Shown here: positions 42,077-47,331 of the stretch, piece after piece
How the letters are laid out: each line of letters opens with the position of its first letter
Position numbering within the stretch: the stretch's first letter is position 1
Source of the DNA: CAYZTD01 sp964473335
GTDB lineage: Archaea; Thermoplasmatota; E2; DHVEG-1
Direction of reading: 5' to 3'
Assembly (NCBI GenBank): GCA_964473335.1
Contig: CAYYOO010000003.1
Location: forward strand, 1 to 47,331
Length of the DNA stretch: 47,331 nt
Translations under genes and position numbers: made by a program
The notes under the pieces: model-generated
What the model was told of the DNA's origin: nothing
The model's input: only the letters and a program-made list of their open reading frames with translations
Database searches by the model: none

Positions 42077-43642
42077 TTATGTAAACTTATTCAAAAACTT
42101 CTTAAGTTTTTTCATCTTTCTTCCAGATTTATCTTCAAGTACATTTATTAGATTTACATCCTCCTTATCTATGCTTTTAGTTAGGATAAATATTAATAGA
42201 TATATAAGATAGAAAGCAAAGAGTGTAAAAATTAAAGTTGTAAATGTCATTTTAAAATTTCTACCAAAAAAGAGATACACTGTTAATATTAAAATCAAAA
42301 ATACAGAGGTAGGTTTAACCAAATTTTTACTTATTGGATGGATGCCGGCTAAACTATAAAGTTTTAAATTTTTAATTATATTTATAGATATCAATGAAAA
42401 AACAGAAGCAAAGGCTGCACCTATTATGCCATAGACGGGGATTAGAATAATATTTAGAATAATGTTTAATATGGCTGTAAGAAGTGTAGCAAACATTACA
42501 AATCTTGATCTTCCAATAGTTACAAGAGTAACTCCACATGGCCCAGAAAAATTATTTAGTATAAAACCTATCGATAATATTCTTAATGCAAAAGATGCAA
42601 AAACATACTCTGCACCAAATAAAAAGGTTATAATGTCTTCGGGAAATAAAAAGAAGAAAATAAATAATGGCAAGGTCAAAGAACATAACCATTTTGTAAT
42701 AATTTTGAAGTTCAGTTTCATTTCTTTGAATCTATCTTGAGCATATAAGACAGAAAAAACTGGTATGAATATTATTAATATTGCTCCTAGAGGAAAGGAT
42801 ATTACTTTTGCAAGCAAATGTGAAACATTATATAAACCAACATCTGCAGATGTTTTTATGCCACCCAACATAAGAGTATCAGTCCAAGTTATAATTTGAT
42901 GTAATATGGCTGTTCCAAGAAGAGGGATGGAGAAAAAAACTAACTCTTTGGATGCAGGATAGAAAAGTTTTTTTATTTTTATAAACTTTATAGATTTAAT
43001 TTTTTTTATGGAATAACTTACTAGTAGAATCAAAGTTATAACATAAGATGCAACTAAAGCATAAAAAACATTAATAAATGATTGATCTAAAAAAATGGCT
43101 AATAATATTAGAGAAAATAAAGTAAAGCTTATGATGATGTGTTCATAGTAAACAGTTTCTTTTACCTGGTCAAATCCTCTAAATATAGATATTATTATTT
43201 CTATCATGGTAAAAAAAGGTATTCCAATAGATATAATTCTAAGAGGTGTGGCCAGTTCAGGGCTGTTAAATAATTCAAAAGAAATAAAATCTGCTAGAAG
43301 AAAAACTATTATTCCTGCAGTAATACTTACTATTGATCCGATTACTATTGATGATGAAATATAAACACGTATTTTATCATAATCTTTTTTTCCTCTTCTA
43401 AGTGCAATATTTCTAGATAATCCCTGCTTTAAACCAAGAGTACTAATCACTGTGCAAATAGTTAGAATAGAAAAAGCAATAGAAAATATTCCAAATTCTG
43501 ATTCTGTCCAATATCTTGCAATTAATGATCTAGCTAAGAAATTCAAAAACATACTGATGATTAAACCTATAAAGACCAAGCTTGTCCCTGTTACAACTTT
43601 TTTAAGAATATTGTTATTTATATCATCGTCAGTTTTATTCAT
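42077..43642 (-). CDS. Wzx-like polysaccharide flippase (MOP superfamily)
   Basis: A 521-aa protein with about 14 membrane helices. The N-terminal segment NFLARSLIARYWTESEFGIFS and the later TWTDTLMLGGIKTSADVGLYN are typical of oligosaccharide flippases, which carry lipid-linked glycans across the membrane. It starts in the stop codon of the upstream glycosyltransferase gene (ATGA overlap). This shows that the locus exports a lipid-linked glycan. Confidence 0.92.
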   Translation of the reverse strand: MNKTDDDINNNILKKVVTGTSLVFIGLIISMFLNFLARSLIARYWTESEFGIFSIAFSILTICTVISTLGLKQGLSRNIALRRGKKDYDKIRVYISSSIVIGSIVSITAGIIVFLLADFISFELFNSPELATPLRIISIGIPFFTMIEIIISIFRGFDQVKETVYYEHIIISFTLFSLILLAIFLDQSFINVFYALVASYVITLILLVSYSIKKIKSIKFIKIKKLFYPASKELVFFSIPLLGTAILHQIITWTDTLMLGGIKTSADVGLYNVSHLLAKVISFPLGAILIIFIPVFSVLYAQDRFKEMKLNFKIITKWLCSLTLPLFIFFFLFPEDIITFLFGAEYVFASFALRILSIGFILNNFSGPCGVTLVTIGRSRFVMFATLLTAILNIILNIILIPVYGIIGAAFASVFSLISINIIKNLKLYSLAGIHPISKNLVKPTSVFLILILTVYLFFGRNFKMTFTTLIFTLFAFYLIYLLIFILTKSIDKEDVNLINVLEDKSGRKMKKLKKFLNKFT

Positions 43643-44943
43643 CTCTTCTCCGTTTTATCTAATATTTCTACAATTTTATCTATCGCTATTTTGTCTCCCT
43701 TTGGTTTAGGTATTTTTTCTGCCAATTTCTTTGAATTATTTATATAAAAATTGTAATTATTAAATATTTCTTCTATTGATTTTAAAAATTTTTCTTGTTT
43801 GAAATTTTTTCTAGATTCAATAATTGCTGTTTTATTTTTTACAAGCATCTCAAGGTTTAAATGCTGTTCAAATTGCATTGGAAAACCGATCACAGGTTTT
43901 CCACTATGTGCGGCGGTTAAAACAGTTCCTTCTCCACCGTGGATTACTGCTAGATCAACTTTTTTATTAATTTTTATCATGGATGGTAAAAATTTTTTTA
44001 GGATAATATTTTTTGAAACGATGGGTAGATTCCTATCTTTAAGAATAGATGAATAAACAGCGACAACATTATAATCAGTTTTTCCTAGAGCTTCTAAAAT
44101 ATTTAAAAATAATTCTCTACTTCCAGAGCTACCTAAAGTTAGAAGTATAGATCTCCCATTTTTATTTATATGATCTAAAACTTCTTTTTCATCTTGATAT
44201 TGCTTTTTATCTGAGAAAAATTTTTTAAATAACTCATCTAGTAAAATCGGAGTTATGAAATATTCGTTTGATTTGATTTTTAATTCATCTATATTCAAAA
44301 GCTCTTTAGAATTAGTATAAAAAGTATAATCCCCGCGATTTATATCACTATCATTTTTAGGTGGAGGGATATTGTATTTTTTTGCTATCTTATTGAACGG
44401 TTTTACATAGATTTTTGATTTCGGCGCATACCAATTTAGAATCCTTAGTTTTAATTTCTCTGGAAGAAAATAGGTAATAAGAAACTCCGCATCTTCAGGG
44501 TAAGTAGTAAAATTAGAAGTAACTTTTGGGGTTACAAAAATTAGAGGAATATTTAAAATTCTGGCTGAAATATAACATGGCCAATTGTTTGTTGACACAA
44601 TAAGTTTGACCTTGTTTTTTTTAAAAGCTTTTATTTCGTTTTTGATGTGTTCTTCAAGATTTTTGCAATTAAACGGGTTTTTAAAAGTTTCCAGTCTAGA
44701 TGATTTCCAGAGCAAATCGATAAAATCATCTGAATAAATGGGTTCTACTTTTTCTACTTTAAAACCCATTTTTTTAGCTAGTTTTTCATATTCTCCTCCA
44801 TGACTGAAAAAAATTACTTTGCCACCTATTTCTTTGTATCTTTTTGCAATCAAAAGAGCTCTACCTGTTTCAGCAAGATTATAAAAAAGAGGAAAGAATC
44901 CAACAAGTGGCAGAGAATTTTTTGTTTTTTTGGATTTTTTCAT
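43639..44943 (-). CDS. GT-B glycosyltransferase (UGT/MurG-like), paralogue
   Basis: A 434-aa paralogue of the 40676-41971 gene: GFFPLFYNLAETGRALLIAK at the start, IFFSHGGEYEKLAKKMG, ILLTLGSSGSRELF, and the donor site VIHGGEGTVLTAAHSGKPVIG followed by PMQFEQHLNLEM. First gene of the minus-strand group; it overlaps the flippase gene by 4 bases. Confidence 0.85.
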   Translation of the reverse strand: MKKSKKTKNSLPLVGFFPLFYNLAETGRALLIAKRYKEIGGKVIFFSHGGEYEKLAKKMGFKVEKVEPIYSDDFIDLLWKSSRLETFKNPFNCKNLEEHIKNEIKAFKKNKVKLIVSTNNWPCYISARILNIPLIFVTPKVTSNFTTYPEDAEFLITYFLPEKLKLRILNWYAPKSKIYVKPFNKIAKKYNIPPPKNDSDINRGDYTFYTNSKELLNIDELKIKSNEYFITPILLDELFKKFFSDKKQYQDEKEVLDHINKNGRSILLTLGSSGSRELFLNILEALGKTDYNVVAVYSSILKDRNLPIVSKNIILKKFLPSMIKINKKVDLAVIHGGEGTVLTAAHSGKPVIGFPMQFEQHLNLEMLVKNKTAIIESRKNFKQEKFLKSIEEIFNNYNFYINNSKKLAEKIPKPKGDKIAIDKIVEILDKTEKR

Positions 44944-45083
44944 TTTGTGTATCCATCCCAGCTTTAGATTACTGAAAGACTTTTTATATAATGATAAGAT
45001 ATTTATATAAAACTTACCTTAAATGTTAAATATAAAATTTCCAATATGCTAATTTAGATAATATCTGGAAATCAAGGTTATAG

Positions 45084-45093
45084 TTTATAAAAA
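45084..45093 (+). promoter_or_regulatory. TATA box giving a leaderless SDR message
   Basis: The sequence tttataaaaa centres about 22-25 nt before the ATG at 45110. Transcription should start at or next to that ATG, which is why I prefer it to the GTG at 45101. Confidence 0.5.
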
Positions 45094-45109
45094 ATATACT
45101 GTGATATAT

Positions 45110-45892
45110 ATGGATCTTAATAATAAAAAAGTAGTCATATCTGGAGCAACTGGTGGAATGGCTGTAAATATAGCAGAATTGTTATCAGATAGAGGTTGTG
45201 AACTTGCACTTTTTGCTAGAAGAGAAAACAAACTTAAAGATTTATCTGAAAGCTTGGATTCAAAATGTATTTACAAAAAGTGTGATGTTTCAGAAAAAAA
45301 ACAAGTAGAAGATGCAGTTAAGTTTACAAAAGAAAAATTTGGAAGAATAGATGCTGCAATTCTTTCAGCTGGAGTTTTAATTCCTAATCCAATCCAAAAA
45401 TTTGATGGCGATATAATCAAAAAGAGTATGGATATAAATTTCATGGGTATTGTTAATTTTTTAGAGCATTTATTTCCAATAATGAAAAAACAAAATTTTG
45501 GAAATATAACTGCTATTTCAACATTGCCTGATAAAAGAGGTGTCCCCGGATGGGGTGCATATGGAGCAAGTAAGGCAGCGGTAAGTTGGCTTATGGAAAG
45601 TCTTAGAGCTGAGGCAAAACAGAGATATAACATTGAAATTATAACTGTAAAACCTGGGACAGTAAAAACTCCTATGATTGAAAAATATCCTAGAGTAGGT
45701 GCAATTTCACCTGAAAAAGCGGCTGAGTTAATTGTGAAGGGTATAGAAAAAGGAAAAAGAGTTATACAATTCCCTCTTGGACAATTAATGCTAATACGAT
45801 CAATGGATATGTTCCCTCCGTTTGCATATGATCTATTCCCAGTTGAGTCTCAGAAAGGAGAGGGCTATCCAGAAGTTGATGAAGAAAAATAA
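45110..45892 (+). CDS. Short-chain dehydrogenase/reductase
   Basis: A 260-aa classical SDR from the ATG at 45110. The cofactor loop is SGATGGMAVNIAELL (a variant of TGxxxGIG), with CDVSE, ILSAGV (for NNAG), the catalytic Ser in TAISTLPD and the Tyr/Lys pair YGASKAA. ARRENKL after the second strand suggests NADP. Substrate unknown; the next gene, 23 bases on, is a CapK-like adenylating enzyme, so the reductase may work on an acyl or sugar intermediate of the same pathway. Confidence 0.9.
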   Translation: MDLNNKKVVISGATGGMAVNIAELLSDRGCELALFARRENKLKDLSESLDSKCIYKKCDVSEKKQVEDAVKFTKEKFGRIDAAILSAGVLIPNPIQKFDGDIIKKSMDINFMGIVNFLEHLFPIMKKQNFGNITAISTLPDKRGVPGWGAYGASKAAVSWLMESLRAEAKQRYNIEIITVKPGTVKTPMIEKYPRVGAISPEKAAELIVKGIEKGKRVIQFPLGQLMLIRSMDMFPPFAYDLFPVESQKGEGYPEVDEEK

Positions 45893-45915
45893 AAAACTTT
45901 GGTTGTGTGTGATCT

Positions 45916-47298
45916 GTGAACCCATTTTTAAATCCGTTTAATTCATTGTTACTTCTAAAAAATTACATTTTTGATACATCCCGTATTTTTAAATTAAATC
46001 AAGAAGGAATTAAAAAATATAGAGATAAAAGTTTTAGAAAGTTAATCAAATATGCATACAATGTACCTCTCTACCATAGGAAATATAAACAAGCAGGTAT
46101 AAACTTTGATGATATCAAAAAAATTGAAGACATTAAAAAACTTCCTTTTATAACAAAAAAAGATATCAAAGATGGCTATCCAAATGATCTTCTGCCAAAG
46201 GGGATAAATAGAAAAAAAGAATATGTTGTTTGTACGGGTGGAAGTACAGGTAAACCTGTTAGCTTATTTACTGATTTTAAAATTATGAGCAAAAATGTTT
46301 CTCTGCTGTCCCGGGATCTTAAAATTTTTGGACTTAAGAGAAAAAATATACGTATTGCTCATCTCGGTAATTTTTCAGAAAATAGATATGATTTGGTAAC
46401 TCAGAGGCATTTTTTGGATCCTTTAGAAAAATTTATTTCGCTTGATAATTTGTTGAATGTTGATGTGAACCATCCAATAATAGAGATTATTGAAAAATTA
46501 AATCATTTTAAGCCAGATATAGTTATTTCTTATCCTGCAATATATCAACATTTAGCTAACTTAAAAAATAAAGGATATGGAAAAAATGTAAATCCCAGTT
46601 TTCTTTTAGTTGGAGGTGCAATTTTAGATAATTATACTAAATCCTATGTTGAAAATGCATTTGACTCCCCCCTTCTAAACACATATTCTTCTGTTGAAGC
46701 CTCCGGAGAAATAGCAGTGGAATGCCCTGAAAATAACTGGCATATTCATTCAGATTTTTATCATTTGGAAGCTATAGATGAAAATAATGAGATTCTACCT
46801 TTAGGTAAAAGAGGACAAATTGTTATTACAAGATTATTTACAGGAGGGACGCCAGTTATTAGATATACTGGTATGGAGGATTGGGTTAAATTATCTGATA
46901 ATAAAAAATGTAATTGTGGATTAAATACTCCTTTGATTAAAAAACTAGAGGGGCGTAGTAGAGCAAATATAATTCTTCCCAATGGCAAGGTTTTTCCACC
47001 AGGTGCTTTTTGTTTTATTAATCCAGTTCTTCATAAATTAAATACATTTAAAGTGAAAAAATATCAGATAATACAAAAAAAGATAGATGAAATAGAAATC
47101 CTTATTGTAATAGATGAAGAATTAGATGATAAAGGTCCTTCTTTTGAAACAATTGCAAAAAATATCAAACAAATTTATCGAAAAAAAACAGGTCCAGATG
47201 TGAAGATATATGTCAAAAAAGTAGATGAAATAGTAAATAAAAAAAATAAAAGAAAACCTGCACCAATAGTTATTTCTTATCTTGATTCTGATAAATAG
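45916..47298 (+). CDS. CapK/PaaK-like adenylate-forming enzyme (paralogue)
   Basis: A 460-aa paralogue of the 30338-31705 protein: LIKYAYNVPLYHRKYKQAGI, phosphate loop VVCTGGSTGKPVSLF (GG replaces the usual SG), NTYSSVEASGEIAVE (altered adenylate motif), TGGTPVIRYTGMED, and the CNCG pair. The C-terminus lacks an obvious PR-x-x-GK lysine, as in its paralogue, so it may adenylate or transfer acyl groups without standard CoA ligation. It starts at a GTG 23 bases after the SDR stop. Confidence 0.85.
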   Translation: MNPFLNPFNSLLLLKNYIFDTSRIFKLNQEGIKKYRDKSFRKLIKYAYNVPLYHRKYKQAGINFDDIKKIEDIKKLPFITKKDIKDGYPNDLLPKGINRKKEYVVCTGGSTGKPVSLFTDFKIMSKNVSLLSRDLKIFGLKRKNIRIAHLGNFSENRYDLVTQRHFLDPLEKFISLDNLLNVDVNHPIIEIIEKLNHFKPDIVISYPAIYQHLANLKNKGYGKNVNPSFLLVGGAILDNYTKSYVENAFDSPLLNTYSSVEASGEIAVECPENNWHIHSDFYHLEAIDENNEILPLGKRGQIVITRLFTGGTPVIRYTGMEDWVKLSDNKKCNCGLNTPLIKKLEGRSRANIILPNGKVFPPGAFCFINPVLHKLNTFKVKKYQIIQKKIDEIEILIVIDEELDDKGPSFETIAKNIKQIYRKKTGPDVKIYVKKVDEIVNKKNKRKPAPIVISYLDSDK

Positions 47299-47331
47299 TT
47301 TGAAAAATAACAAAGATTATGGACTGAGCGG

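Noticed and set aside
45101..45109. GTG 45101 as the SDR start
   Set aside because: The TATA box places transcription at or after 45110, where an ATG lies, so the GTG would probably not be in the message.
1..47331. CRISPR array or prophage
   Set aside because: No evenly spaced direct repeats, Cas proteins, integrase or phage structural proteins were seen.

Overview
The window is a 47.3 kb piece of an AT-rich archaeal genome. Archaeal origin is shown by an archaeal-type DnaG primase, a UPF0058 protein, a Tyw3 tRNA-wybutosine methyltransferase, a ThiR-type (HTH + ThiN) regulator, a MetG with two zinc knuckles, TATA boxes about 25 nt upstream of several start codons (leaderless genes), and a tRNA-Thr with discriminator U and no encoded CCA. 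The gene set fits a euryarchaeal lineage, perhaps Thermoplasmata, but the placement is an inference from gene content.

Layout. 1-933: the 3' part of a duplicated HTH regulator. 1186-5475: acetyl-CoA synthetase, then a two-subunit class I fumarase and NAD synthetase (one operon). 5506-8561 (minus): metG-purC. 8656-8814: a long-range 16-bp inverted repeat that probably closes a structured RNA or leader just before dnaG. 8841-10965: dnaG, a UPF0058 gene and a GNAT acetyltransferase. 11062-15082: a tight operon of a ThiR-like regulator, thiamine pyrophosphokinase, a radical SAM/SPASM protein, a sodium:solute symporter and an unlisted 36-aa membrane peptide, so probably thiamine-linked. 15095-17496 (minus): a phenylacetate-CoA-ligase-type enzyme with an AEC-type permease. 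17614-22830: a saccharopine-dehydrogenase-like enzyme, tyw3, a secreted C45-type Ntn hydrolase, a small conserved protein and a class V aminotransferase. 22936-25521: three stand-alone response regulators around RNase HII, tRNA-Thr(CGT), a 30-aa zinc-ribbon ORF and an assembly gap. 25627-30015: an acetyltransferase-like protein, a glutamine-amidotransferase-like protein, a UbiA prenyltransferase and a small methyltransferase-like protein. 30338-47298: a surface-glycan or lipid locus with two CapK/PaaK-like adenylating enzymes, two B12-type radical SAM enzymes, three sulfotransferases, three glycosyltransferases, a Wzx-like flippase, a phosphodiesterase-family enzyme and an SDR.

Most striking observation: the RNase HII gene is interrupted after codon 12 plus two bases by a 39-nt insert (24205-24167, minus strand) that carries an in-frame TAA. 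The insert folds as a bulge-helix-bulge: a 10-bp intron stem, a 4-bp central helix and a 3-nt AGA bulge on each side. Cutting both bulges at the canonical place restores exactly the family signature VDEAGRGPVIGP with its catalytic Asp-Glu. This looks like a tRNA-type archaeal intron in a protein-coding gene, processed by the tRNA splicing endonuclease.

The 100-N gap (24571-24670) is flanked by identical 55-nt sequences, so it is probably an artefact of two overlapping contigs rather than missing DNA.
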